Source of the DNA: Propionibacteriaceae bacterium UBA7704
GTDB lineage: Bacteria; Actinomycetota; Actinomycetes; Propionibacteriales; Propionibacteriaceae
Direction of reading: 5' to 3'
NCBI GenBank assembly: GCA_002482525.1
Contig: DLGC01000004.1
Coordinates: 187,945 to 251,944, forward strand
DNA: 64,000 bases
Below the pieces are notes generated by a model. The model saw nothing but the letters and a program-made list of their open reading frames with translations, did no database searches and was not told the DNA's origin. Position 1 is the first letter of the stretch, and every line of letters starts with the position of its first letter. This document shows, piece after piece, positions 11,501 to 19,500 of this stretch. The translations under genes were made by a program, and so were the position numbers.

Positions 11501-11742
11501 CGCGCTCGGTGAGGATCACTGTGAGCGACGCTCCCAAAGCGCCGGGCTATGGGATTGTGCGCCTGTACACCAGCGGGTTCTCGGGCCCCTTCAAATGTCA
11601 GAGGATAACGAACGGTGTGGTGACGAGCACCCGTGACATGCCTGGAGACGTATCAGGTACCTCGATGGGATCAGTCTGGCCCGGCGATTCGGTCCGAGTC
11701 CGCTGCGACGGCATCTCTTCAAACACAGTCACCTACCGGTAG
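5578..11742 (+). CDS. Giant membrane-anchored Ig-like/fibronectin III protein, copy 2
   Basis: About 2,054 residues. The TTG at 5578 is chosen because GGCGGGGGT lies 7 nt upstream; an in-frame TTG at 5560 has no such site. A basic N-terminus (RGFTRKLVR) and one hydrophobic segment (residues about 11-33) give an N-in, outside-facing anchor. Residues about 35-370 look like a beta-propeller (repeated DTATGK, DRTGKI and AEDGTVYAAD units). At least five cadherin-like/Ig-like repeats follow, with ND motifs (LDNDTD, LANDIPG, LGNDYDP, LSNDRS, VNDYIAR). Four or more fibronectin III domains come next, then a C-terminal tip with two cysteines (FKCQR and VRCDG). It ends 36 bp before moxR, the arrangement seen in the PFNA cluster of bifidobacteria, where an fn3 gene precedes aaa-atp, duf58 and tgm. 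The role is inferred as an adhesin or surface filament whose assembly may need the downstream genes. Confidence 0.88.
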   Translation: MARGFTRKLVRMLPTVLVAGVVLSLVWWAVSAAGYPTRELDLNDTGIWISNNDGGEYGRINKAVSGLDARLSPPGERLRSYELDILQDGNAVLGWDQSSATLTPIDTATGKPVAEQGVGLDATGSVQIRGGTVAMIDRTGKIWAQTYDPLTGPANVVGLGGDNKPVADLKLTDKDSKASLAVAEDGTVYAADTAGRLLTIRADGTDFVVSESTGWQGLGSVALTTVGQSVVALDVTAAKLYLPGGKTVSVPVDEVSQLQQPGPAAETVLVASAKSLFRVGLASGQITTVDGGGDGAPAAPTRLAGCDFGAWAGVGRVVRFCDGNGVEVQQVDRSGGLIRPVFRINHSLILLNDQANGRAWDLDTQTSIDDWPQVTPRGSQREQQERQAEDSDADPHAVDDDLKARTDRTTVLHLLDNDTDTAGGILSIQALDTAGVPDGVDLEIGPDGQTVKLFLPEGVPLVRFGYTVSNGRVSDKGQVIVRDAGNQETAPYLLTTPNSPRYVTTSFGSVSLAVLPNWRDAEGDPVTVESASDQQGTPIAVTPDGVIEYAAGEAKSDQVNTVSYVVSDGAGASTKKSTVKVRVLARKSVAAVAATAEPDTARGQVGQPITVYPLANDIPGADPRNLNAKLTLNGPVAQKANLSVITDAKTGQVQVIASREGPYFLTYSVAFGSAAVTKGTIRIDAFDRGAGGPVAMPDQATVRGPSPVVIDVLGNDYDPSGKLLTVQSVTPAQPGQITAQVISGRWVRILPKSDQLSPNPQVLHYKITNGSQTASGDVLITQLPELKTDVVLANNDTATVRVGDSTLIDVLSNDRSVSGQRLSLVTDGLGSAADGHLPVVDPALPADADQGDVGAAYVHGSQVRYVAPATTDGSRQVIITYTAQTPDGQSAQSQILVTIRPEPTADDPDRAPSAASVETRVVAGSRIKIPIPTSGQDPDGDTVTVIGLNSAPSLGRVLGNSPNSITYEAYPAEGMVGTDSFEYVVSDKYGRTGVGTVQIAVSDPGQTQAPVAIDDHFTAAPGVTVHANVLVNDYIARDDQVSLAALSRVNSPVPDSVSAETEVGPIRATAPGIKAQPVVFNYALVGNGGTGPAATVTITSKEGFNNPPVAVDHNAEVDGDKATASLLTDAWDVEDGTDNLSVEVLASIEGLTLVGDELTVPLTPHAQVIPYRITDSGGAVTAAVVYVPAAGEVGPQLKPNASITIDSNTTASFAIADYVESPRTKIVRISSGDLATAPVDDLVGKVDDAQRFTLTSRNGYVGPASVTLEVMDAESLTADGVLTSVISIPVQVGAPTPVLRCPEDPQTVVQGGEIKSLHIASLCHVWTPSSIDVSSLTYTADWASPVSGVSATADRDVVALQASGAAPDNGEGVVRIGIAGTAATIAELPVTVIPADPPQLRSVNLRDIMAGTAVDVPLLVTSPLLDAQTAVVNVRQVSGGAATVSANGGAVSITPKETTSGTLVFEVTATDLGSDPQRESRWVSGTVTLQVYSVPDAPSAPRGGSTIQSHSASLAWTPGDAHGAAIDSYEVKIVAGPGSGRTMTYRSTSGQVAGLVNGEAVHFAVRAHNKAGWSSWSGRSAAITPDTAPGAPAWVKVSDPRDHSVLVSWGTIANDGSPIKVVHVSVEGVDHPVGAGRNSVRVPTSTNNEPLGFTVTGENNYGLGPSVTVSGQSSGKPAGLSVSAPQPGTPVGASTQVTISWTLASREGPGPVSYRVVRNNLTDGGTKAICSVVSILTCTDDTVAFDGDNYTYSVTATNATGGAAHSTTATSPRLAAVGTPDNWGAWQAAATGVDGQIALTYTVPPSRGADSVLTLLRDGSAYKTLSSPGPKGGARSYTVTGQPDGTDHTFSVRVCNEANRCSVSSGQRTSSFGPLAKPKITSATVSGTKISAKASADGNGRKATLTLSIGGRVVDTASGTGPITVAGSRSGLSYSTTYTIKATLTTSATTPSRANPDPVIVKRTTGAKPPPPVDTRSVRITVSDAPKAPGYGIVRLYTSGFSGPFKCQRITNGVVTSTRDMPGDVSGTSMGSVWPGDSVRVRCDGISSNTVTYR

Positions 11743-11778
11743 TCGGCCTACGGAAAAAGAACGAAGACAAGGAACCAC

Positions 11779-12744
11779 ATGATCACCGAAGAGCAGGCTC
11801 GTTGGTTTAACCAGACCTTCGAGCAAATCGTGTCCAACGTGGAGATCGCCATCCGCGGCAAGCGGGATGTGATCCGGCTGGCGGTGACTTGCATGCTGTC
11901 TGAGGGGCACCTGCTGCTGGAGGACAATCCGGGCACCGGCAAGACGCAGCTGGCCAAAGCGATGGCCAACAGTGTGCAGGGCACTCACTCCCGAATACAG
12001 TTCACCCCTGACCTGCTGCCCTCCGATGTCACCGGCGTCACGGTCTTCGACCAGGAGAAGCGCACTTTCGAGTTCCACAAGGGGCCGATCTTCGCCACCG
12101 TGGTGCTGGCCGACGAGATCAACCGGGCCAGCCCCAAGACGCAATCCGCGCTGCTGGAGATCATGGAGGAGGGCCGCGCCACCATTGATGGCGTGGGCCA
12201 CCCGGTCGGTGTTCCCTTCATGGTGATCGCCACCCAGAACCCGATCGAGCAGGCCGGCACCTATCGGCTGCCCGAAGCCCAGTTGGACCGCTTCTTGATG
12301 AAGACCTCCATCGGCTACCCCGATCACGAGGTGGCCATCGAACTCATGATGCAGGCCGCCAATCGTGACCGGTCCGCAACGGTGTCGCCGGTCATCGTGG
12401 CCAGCGCTGTGCAGCAGATGGCCACCTTCGCCAACGATGTCCACGTCGAGCCGTCGATTGCGGCCTACGTGTCACAGCTGGCCACCGAATCGCGCCGCCA
12501 TGCCAACGTCAAACTCGGTCTGTCGATGCGTGGTGCGTTGGCCTACATCCGTGCGGCCAAGACGTGGGCGATCAGCAAGGGCCGCAATCATGTGCTGCCC
12601 GACGACATCAAGGATCTCGCGGTGCCGATCATGAGTCACCGGTTGCTGCTCAGTGCGGAGGCCCAGTTCTCCGGCGTCACCGTGGAACGTGTCATCGACG
12701 AACTGCTCAATTCTGTAGCAGCGCCGATCGAGCGGAGCCTCTGA
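11779..12744 (+). CDS. moxR: MoxR-family AAA+ ATPase
   Basis: 321 residues, the usual MoxR length. Walker A is DNPGTGKT (residues 49-56), Walker B is VVLADEINRA, and the sensor-1/arginine region includes FMVIATQNPIEQ and LPEAQLDRF, all typical of the family. A ribosome binding site (ACAAGGAACC) lies just before the ATG. MoxR proteins act as cytoplasmic chaperone-like ATPases that mature or insert partner proteins, usually with a DUF58 protein encoded next door, and here the DUF58 gene starts 5 bp after the stop. The likely clients are the giant Ig/FN3 protein or the secretion ATPase downstream. That client link is inference from gene order. Confidence 0.95.
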   Translation: MITEEQARWFNQTFEQIVSNVEIAIRGKRDVIRLAVTCMLSEGHLLLEDNPGTGKTQLAKAMANSVQGTHSRIQFTPDLLPSDVTGVTVFDQEKRTFEFHKGPIFATVVLADEINRASPKTQSALLEIMEEGRATIDGVGHPVGVPFMVIATQNPIEQAGTYRLPEAQLDRFLMKTSIGYPDHEVAIELMMQAANRDRSATVSPVIVASAVQQMATFANDVHVEPSIAAYVSQLATESRRHANVKLGLSMRGALAYIRAAKTWAISKGRNHVLPDDIKDLAVPIMSHRLLLSAEAQFSGVTVERVIDELLNSVAAPIERSL

Positions 12745-12749
12745 GACCC

Positions 12750-14111
12750 ATGCAGACCGAAGTCAGGCCTCGTCAAGCCGCTCCCGGGCCGGGGGCGGTC
12801 GACGCGGCGCCGTCGCGGCAGTCCGGGCATTGGATCGCAGCGGTGCGCGCAACGGTGACGCGCTGGTTGGCGCCACTACGAGAGCTGGGGAAACGCCTGG
12901 CGCCGGTTGGCGAGGAATTGCGCCCGGGGCTGACCGTCGTGGGCCGCTGGCTGGGCACGATTTCAGGTTTGGGCTGGACGCTGCTCGGCGCGGCGGCGGC
13001 GTTCACCTATCTGGGAGCGCGCTTCGGGTGGCGAGAACTGAGCTACACAGCCGCCGTGCTCTTCGTGATTGTGCTGGGCTCAGTGTTATTCGCGATCGGT
13101 CGAACCCGCCTCACGGTGGAGTTCGATGTCGCGCCGCAGCGCATCGTGGTCGGAGAAGCCGCCGCGGTCCGATTCTCGGTACGCAATGAGGCAGCCGCCC
13201 CGCTGCTGCCGTTGGGGCTGGAGTTTGCTGTGGGAAGCTCACAGGCCGCCTTCACGCTGCCTTTGCTGGCGCCGGGCGGTGAGTTCGAGGACGTGGCGGT
13301 CGTGCCGGGTACCCGGCGCAGTGTGGTGCCGATCGGGCCGGTCACGACGCAGCGGGGGGACCCCTTCGGGGTCGTGCGGCGCGAGGTCACCTGGACCGAT
13401 CCCATCGAACTGTTCGTGCATCCGACCACGGTTCCGCTGGAACCGCTGGGCGCCGGGCTGCTGCGGGATTTGGAGGGCCGCACCACCCAGGACATCTCCA
13501 TGAGTGACCTGGCCTTCCACACCCTGCGCGACTATGTGCCCGGCGACGATCGCCGTTACATCCACTGGCGCAGCACCGCGAAGTTCAGCGGTCTGGGCGA
13601 GGGCGAGCGGTTCCTGGTGCGCCAGTTCCTGGACACTCGGCGTTCGCACATCGCCGTGGTCACCGATGTTTCTGCCGACTCCTACCGCACTTCGGAGGAG
13701 TTTGAAACCGCCATCTCGGTGGCGGCCTCCATCGCCGTTCGGGCGCTGGCCGACGAGATGGACCTCACCGTGATCTGCGGCGAACACGCGGCCGTTCAGC
13801 CGGCGATCTTCCAGGCTCTGGACACCTTTTCGCGTGCCGAACTGTCCGATTGGCAGCTCGCCCCGGCCACGGGTCGGCTGAACCACTTGGCTCCCGATGC
13901 CTCGGTGGTGGTGCTGGTGACCGGGCCCAACTGCGGCTTCACGCAGTTCCAGCAGGCCCGGGCCTATCTGCCCCGAGAGGTGGCGACGCTGGCGATCAGC
14001 GTGACGGAGGGTGGCCGGATCTCGCTGCGAGAGGGGTTCGGGTTGAGTATGGTCACCATTCCGGGACTGTCCGATCTGCCCGCCGTACTGGCAGGGGGGC
14101 AACTGGTATGA
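12750..14111 (+). CDS. DUF58 domain protein, MoxR partner
   Basis: 453 residues from the ATG 5 bp after the moxR stop; longer upstream frames would overlap moxR. A basic, proline-rich N-terminus is followed by two hydrophobic segments (residues about 70-115). The middle is a beta-rich region (QRIVVGEAAAVRFSVRN). The DUF58 core has the family signature around RDYVPGDDRRYIHWRSTA, followed by a vWA-like strand (SHIAVVTDVSADS). DUF58 proteins are found beside MoxR ATPases and are thought to be membrane-bound partners of them. The last codons overlap the next gene by ATGA, so translation is probably coupled. The only unusual feature is the weak ribosome binding site, which fits coupling to moxR. 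Confidence 0.92.
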   Translation: MQTEVRPRQAAPGPGAVDAAPSRQSGHWIAAVRATVTRWLAPLRELGKRLAPVGEELRPGLTVVGRWLGTISGLGWTLLGAAAAFTYLGARFGWRELSYTAAVLFVIVLGSVLFAIGRTRLTVEFDVAPQRIVVGEAAAVRFSVRNEAAAPLLPLGLEFAVGSSQAAFTLPLLAPGGEFEDVAVVPGTRRSVVPIGPVTTQRGDPFGVVRREVTWTDPIELFVHPTTVPLEPLGAGLLRDLEGRTTQDISMSDLAFHTLRDYVPGDDRRYIHWRSTAKFSGLGEGERFLVRQFLDTRRSHIAVVTDVSADSYRTSEEFETAISVAASIAVRALADEMDLTVICGEHAAVQPAIFQALDTFSRAELSDWQLAPATGRLNHLAPDASVVVLVTGPNCGFTQFQQARAYLPREVATLAISVTEGGRISLREGFGLSMVTIPGLSDLPAVLAGGQLV

Positions 14112-16516
14112 GAGTCGTCAGCCCCGAAGCCGGTCAGGACTCGACCAGTCGCTCGCGAACGCTTACCGCGCGGATGAAGGAGTTGCGTCCTACCTCCGCA
14201 GAGTTGGTGGACGCAGGGTTCCTGCTGCTGTTGAGCCTGATCGCGCTGTTCGGATTTGCCTCAACCTTCGACACCTGGCACTTCATGCTGATCGGTGCGC
14301 TGGCAGTGGCGCTCGGAATCCTGATCAGCCATCTGGTGCTGGCGTGGCGCTGGCACTGGACGGTGGCCCTGTTAGGGATGGTGCTGGCCTATTTCCTGGT
14401 CGGGGTGCCGGTGGCGGCCCGGGACAGTGCCATCGTCGGCTTCGTTCCCACCCCGACCGCGATCGTGGCCTTGGCAGATCTTGCGGTCAACGGCTGGAAG
14501 CAGATGCTGACCACGCTGCCTCCGGTCATCGGGGATGGGCCCTATCTGGCGCTTCCCTTCCTGCTGGGGCTGGTGACCGGCTCGATCGGCAATGCCGTGG
14601 CGCGCCGTTCTCGCCGGGCGGCGGTGGTCATGATCACGCCGCTGGCACTGCTGGTGGCCGTCATCCTGCTGGGCACTCTGGACAACGCTGTGGAACTGGC
14701 TCACGGACTGGTGTTGGCGGCGGTCGGTTTCGCCTGGGTTGCGGTGCGTACCCGGCGGAGGCGCACTCTGGCCGGTACGGGACGGTCGCACCGTGCAGCA
14801 TTGCTGGCCGGTGCCGGTCTGGTGGCGGTGTCGTTGGCCGCCGGTTCGGCAGTGGGGGGCCTGATGCCCGGAGCTGACACTCAGCGTCTTGTGCTGCGCA
14901 GCTATGTGCAGCCGCCCGTCGAAGTCAACGACCTCGCCTCGCCCCTGGTGGGCTTCCGCAAGTACTCCTCCACGACAGTCAAACAACTGTTCGACACCCA
15001 ACTGTTCACAGTCGAAGGCGTCCAGTCCGGCGCCATGGTGCGGATGGCCGTCCTCGACGATTACACCGGTCACACCTGGAGTGCCTCGGGCACCGGCACT
15101 GCCGATGCCGGGTTCCAGCGGCTCGGAGCTCGCCTGCCGTCGGTTGCCTCGGGGACACCGACCACTCTCACCGTGACTTTCGCCGCGGCCTACGCCCAGA
15201 CCCGGGAGTTGAGCAACTGGCTTCCGTCGCTGGGACAGGACACGGCCATCGCCTTCACCGGCGCGAACACCAAGACCCATACCAGCACGCTGCGCTACAA
15301 CCTGAGCACCGGTCAGGGCCTGTTGACCGAGGGGGATCGATTCGGTGACGGCGATCAACTGGTCGTGTCCAGCGTGCCGATCCCCACCGGCTTCGACGCC
15401 GCGATGACCCCCGGCGGGGCATCGTCGGTCGACTCGGCGCGCTATGGCTTTCTGGCTTCCGCCGCGCAGCGGTGGGCGGGCAATGCCCCCGATGCGGGCA
15501 GCCGCGTCGCACAGCTGGCCCAATTCCTGAAGTCCGGCTATTGGAGCGATGGCACTCGACAGGGTGAGACCGACTATCTGCCCGGGCACAGCGAAGGACG
15601 TCTGACCAGCTTCGTGCTCGGTCAGGATCTGATCGGCAGCGACGAACAGTACGCGGCCACCTTCGCGTTGCTGTGCAATCAGGCAGGCTTTCCGGCCCGG
15701 GTGGTGTTCGGCGCCATCGTTCCCGACGGCGGCGAGGTCTTTGGACGCGACATCACCGCCTGGGTCGAGATTCAGACCGCCGATGGCTGGCGAGCCATTC
15801 CGCCCTCGCAGTTCACACCGAGTCGTGACCGGGTGCCTCCCCAGCAGCCGTTGACGGTGTCCAAGGAGCGTCAGGCCACCAATGTGCCGCCCCCAAATGT
15901 GAACCGCAGTCAAGACAACACCGTGGGGTTGCCCGACAACGACTTGACCGGCACCAAGATCACCAATGACCCTTGGGCCGAAATCCTGAAGTGGCTGCTG
16001 GCGGTACTGGCAGTGGTCGGACCGCCGGTGGCGATCGTCGTTGGACTGGCCGCCGCCCTCATCATCGCCAAGGCGGTTCGACGCCGAATCCGGCGGCGAG
16101 CCGGAAACGCCAGCAGCCAGGTCGCCGGCGCCTGGGTCGACACCTTCGACCGTTGCCGGGATCTCGGCATGGTGCGAGCCAAGCGCGGCACGAGGTTGGA
16201 GCAGAGCCGCATCATCAATGATCCGGCGGTGAGTGAACTCGCCGTAGCCGTTGACACCGCCACCTTCGGACCGCAGGAGCCCTCTGCCCAGCATGTTGAC
16301 CAGTTGTGGATGCGGGCGATGACTACTCAGCGTGAGTTGCTGTCACGTCGGGGCTTCTGGGCCCGGTTGTGGGCGCGGGTCAATCCCCGTTCGCTCCTCC
16401 CGGAACGCCTCGCCAGTCTCGATTTGCGGCAGCCTCGTGCCGCGAGCCCGGCAGCGCCGACTTCGGGGGTCGCGGTCGAGACCGTTCCAGGTCCCGCAGC
16501 TGGAGGGAGAGCGTGA
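14108..16516 (+). CDS. Membrane protein with degenerate transglutaminase-like domain
   Basis: 802 residues; the ATG overlaps the DUF58 stop (ATGA). Five or six hydrophobic segments fill residues about 35-250. An extracytoplasmic domain follows, then one more membrane helix (about 620-650) and a basic cytoplasmic tail. This is the layout of the tgm partner of MoxR/DUF58 clusters. The transglutaminase core is recognisable (FALLCNQAGFPARVVFGA, then ITAWVEIQTADGWRAIPPSQ), but the expected catalytic residues are missing. The position where GDCEQ-type cysteine should stand reads GSDEQ (Asp512), the HAWVE histidine is threonine (ITAWVE, Thr550), and the DP aspartate region reads IPPSQ. It is therefore predicted to be a non-enzymatic fold, perhaps a peptide-binding or structural part of the cluster. 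Confidence 0.88.
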   Translation: MRVVSPEAGQDSTSRSRTLTARMKELRPTSAELVDAGFLLLLSLIALFGFASTFDTWHFMLIGALAVALGILISHLVLAWRWHWTVALLGMVLAYFLVGVPVAARDSAIVGFVPTPTAIVALADLAVNGWKQMLTTLPPVIGDGPYLALPFLLGLVTGSIGNAVARRSRRAAVVMITPLALLVAVILLGTLDNAVELAHGLVLAAVGFAWVAVRTRRRRTLAGTGRSHRAALLAGAGLVAVSLAAGSAVGGLMPGADTQRLVLRSYVQPPVEVNDLASPLVGFRKYSSTTVKQLFDTQLFTVEGVQSGAMVRMAVLDDYTGHTWSASGTGTADAGFQRLGARLPSVASGTPTTLTVTFAAAYAQTRELSNWLPSLGQDTAIAFTGANTKTHTSTLRYNLSTGQGLLTEGDRFGDGDQLVVSSVPIPTGFDAAMTPGGASSVDSARYGFLASAAQRWAGNAPDAGSRVAQLAQFLKSGYWSDGTRQGETDYLPGHSEGRLTSFVLGQDLIGSDEQYAATFALLCNQAGFPARVVFGAIVPDGGEVFGRDITAWVEIQTADGWRAIPPSQFTPSRDRVPPQQPLTVSKERQATNVPPPNVNRSQDNTVGLPDNDLTGTKITNDPWAEILKWLLAVLAVVGPPVAIVVGLAAALIIAKAVRRRIRRRAGNASSQVAGAWVDTFDRCRDLGMVRAKRGTRLEQSRIINDPAVSELAVAVDTATFGPQEPSAQHVDQLWMRAMTTQRELLSRRGFWARLWARVNPRSLLPERLASLDLRQPRAASPAAPTSGVAVETVPGPAAGGRA

Positions 16517-19500
16517 AGCTTCGGCTGACCGTGAATCGGCCCGGTCAGGAATCGGCCGACATCGCTATCACCTACGATTCATCGGCGACCGTGGCCGACG
16601 TTGCTGCGGAGCTGTATCTGGCAGATCCGCTGTCGCCGGACCGGCGGGGCATCCCCAGCGGCCTGACACTGGCCGAAGTCGGGCATCAGACCCGTACCTT
16701 GAACCCCGACAGTCTGGTCATCGAGAGCGGGCTGCGGTCGGCTCAGACGATCGCGCTGACGCGCAGCGGGGAGCAGTTCGTCGAAGTACGACGACAAGCG
16801 GCCGCCGAGCTGATCGTGTTGGAGGGACCCGACGCTGGGCAGAAGTTCGGGTTGCCGTCGGGAAGCAGCGTGGTGGGCCGGGGTGCGGGCTGTGATGTTC
16901 AGCTCACCGACACGATGGTTTCGCGTCAACACCTGCGCGTCAACGTGGCCGAGCACGTCGAGGTGATCGATTTGGGCTCGGCCAACGGGATCCTGGTCAA
17001 TGACGAGGTGACCGACCGCGAAACGGTGCAGGTCGGTGATCGGGTGATGATCGGGGACACCACGTTCTCGATCCGGCCGCTGCAATCCATGGCCACTGTC
17101 GGACGGGTCGAAGCCACCGCGGTCGGGTTCATTCGCTCGCCCCGGTTGGCACCGATCTATCCCGGTGAGCCGTTCGCCGGGCCGGAGGTTCCCGAACGGC
17201 CGCGTCCGGGCCGGTTCCCGGTGTTCTTGATGATCGCCCCGATCCTGATGGCTGTCGTCATGTGGATGATGACCCAGCAGCTATTGAGCCTCATCTTCAT
17301 GGCGATGATGCCGCTGATGATCGTGGCCAGCTACGTCGACGAGCTGGTCTTCGGCAAGCGCTCGTTCAAGAAGGCGGTCGAACAGTGGCGGCTGGATGTG
17401 TCCCAGCTGTGCGACGACCTCGCCGAAGCCAACGAGCGCGAAGTCGCCTCGCGGTTGGCCGAGCACCCCTCGGTGGCGGAATGCGTGACCGCGACCCGCG
17501 ATCTGTTGCCGCTGCTGTGGACCCGGCGACCCGAAATGCCAGGATTCGCAGAGTTCCGCTTCGGGCTCGGGTCGGCGTCGGCGCGCAGCACCATCGACAT
17601 GCCCGATGCCAAGCGGGCGCCGCGCCACCTCTATGCCGAGCTGACCGATGCCCTGAAGCCGTTGCGCACCGTGCACGACGTCCCCATCGTGGTTCGGCCA
17701 TTCACTGAGGGCGGTATCGGTGTTGCCGGTCCCCGTTCGGTGGCGGTGGACGCCGCGCGCGCGGTGGTGGTGCAGGCGGCCTCACTGCATTCCCCCGAGG
17801 ACTTGGTGTTGGCAGCGATTGCGTCGCCCCGCACTGCTGTCGACTGGGACTGGCTGAAGTGGATCCCGCACTGCCTGAACCCCAGTTCACCGCTGGAGGC
17901 CCATCTGGCCCAGTCGACAGGTGGTGCCGGTGCGGTGCTCGCCGGCATCGAGGCGCTGATCGCCAAGCGCGCCGAAGCGAAGCAGAAGAAGGGCGAAGTG
18001 CCCACCCCGGCCGTGCTGCTGGTGGTCGAGAGCGATGCGCCGGCGGAATTCGGGCGCCTCGTCGACATCGCCGAAACCGGCTGGCGCCACGGAGTTTTCG
18101 TGCTCTGGGTGGCCACGGAGTTGGGCCAGCTTCCGGCGACCTGTCGGGTCTTTTTGGAAACCCGCGCCAGTGCTGAGGGTCGGGTCGGCTTCGTGCATGT
18201 GGGCGAGGAGGTGTCTCCGGTCACGGTGGAGACCATCTCCGGCCAAGCCGTCGAGGACTGGGCGCGCCGCATCGGACCGGTGACCGATCTGGCGACTCGG
18301 AGCGAGGATTCCTCCGATGTGCCGCGTTCGGTGAACCTGCTGTCGCTGAGCGGTTTTGATCCGATGATCGACGACAACTTCGTGATCGAACGCTGGCAGG
18401 CGAACCGCTCGATCGTCGTCGGGCCGCTGGCGCCGCAGCCGTTGGTGGGCAAGTCGGGCGGACTACGCGCGGTCATCGGCCAGGGTGCGGCGGGGCCGCA
18501 CAGCTTGGATCTTCGTGCTGACGGTCCCCATGCCCTCGTCGGCGGTACGACCGGTTCGGGTAAGTCGGAGTTGTTGCAGACCTGGATTCTGGCGATGGCG
18601 AGCACCTACAGCCCACAGCGCCTCAACTTCTTGTTGGTGGACTACAAAGGCGGCTCGGCCTTCGCCGACTGCAACAACCTGCCCCACACTGTTGGTCTGG
18701 TCACTGACCTGAACAAGAATGGCGTCCGTCGTGCGCTCACCTCCCTGGCCGCGGAACTGCACTATCGAGAGCTCCTCATCACCGATCAGCATCGGTGCAA
18801 GGACCTGCCGACCATGGAGAAGAAATTCCCGGCGCTGGCCCCGCCGAGCCTGGTGATCGTGGTCGACGAGTTCGCCGCCCTGGTTCAGGAGGTGCCGGAG
18901 TTCATCGACGGGGTGGTGAACGTGGCTCAGCGCGGTCGCTCGCTGGGATTGCACATGATTCTGGCCACGCAACAGCCGTCGGGCGTGATCAAGGGGCCAC
19001 TGCGGGCGAACACCAACTTGCGGCTGGCTTTGCGCGTGGCTGATGTCGACGACTCCCAGGACATCCTCGCCTCGCCGCAGGCCGCCTTCTTCGATCAGGA
19101 CACTCCCGGACGCGCCGTGTCCAAGACCGGACCCGGACGGCTGGTGCCCTTCCAGACCGGCTACGTCGGTGGCCACAGCGGCCTGGGAACCAGCCGGGCG
19201 GAGGTGGTCGTCCAGGAGTTGAAGTTCGGCGCCGGGCAGGTGTGGGAACGATCTGCGACACCGGAGACCGAGGCAGGTGCCGATCGCGGCCCGGCCGATA
19301 TCTCCCGCATCGTGACTGCGGTCCAGAATGCGGCAAGGACGGCGAGTCTGCCGGCTCCACGCAAGCCGTGGCTGCCCGATCTGGCAACGCACTACGACCT
19401 CTCCCGCGAGGTGCCGACCCGGCGCAGTGACACCGAGTTGGTCTTCGGCATCATGGACGATCCCGACCATCAGCAGCAGACGCCGGTCGCTTTCCATCCC

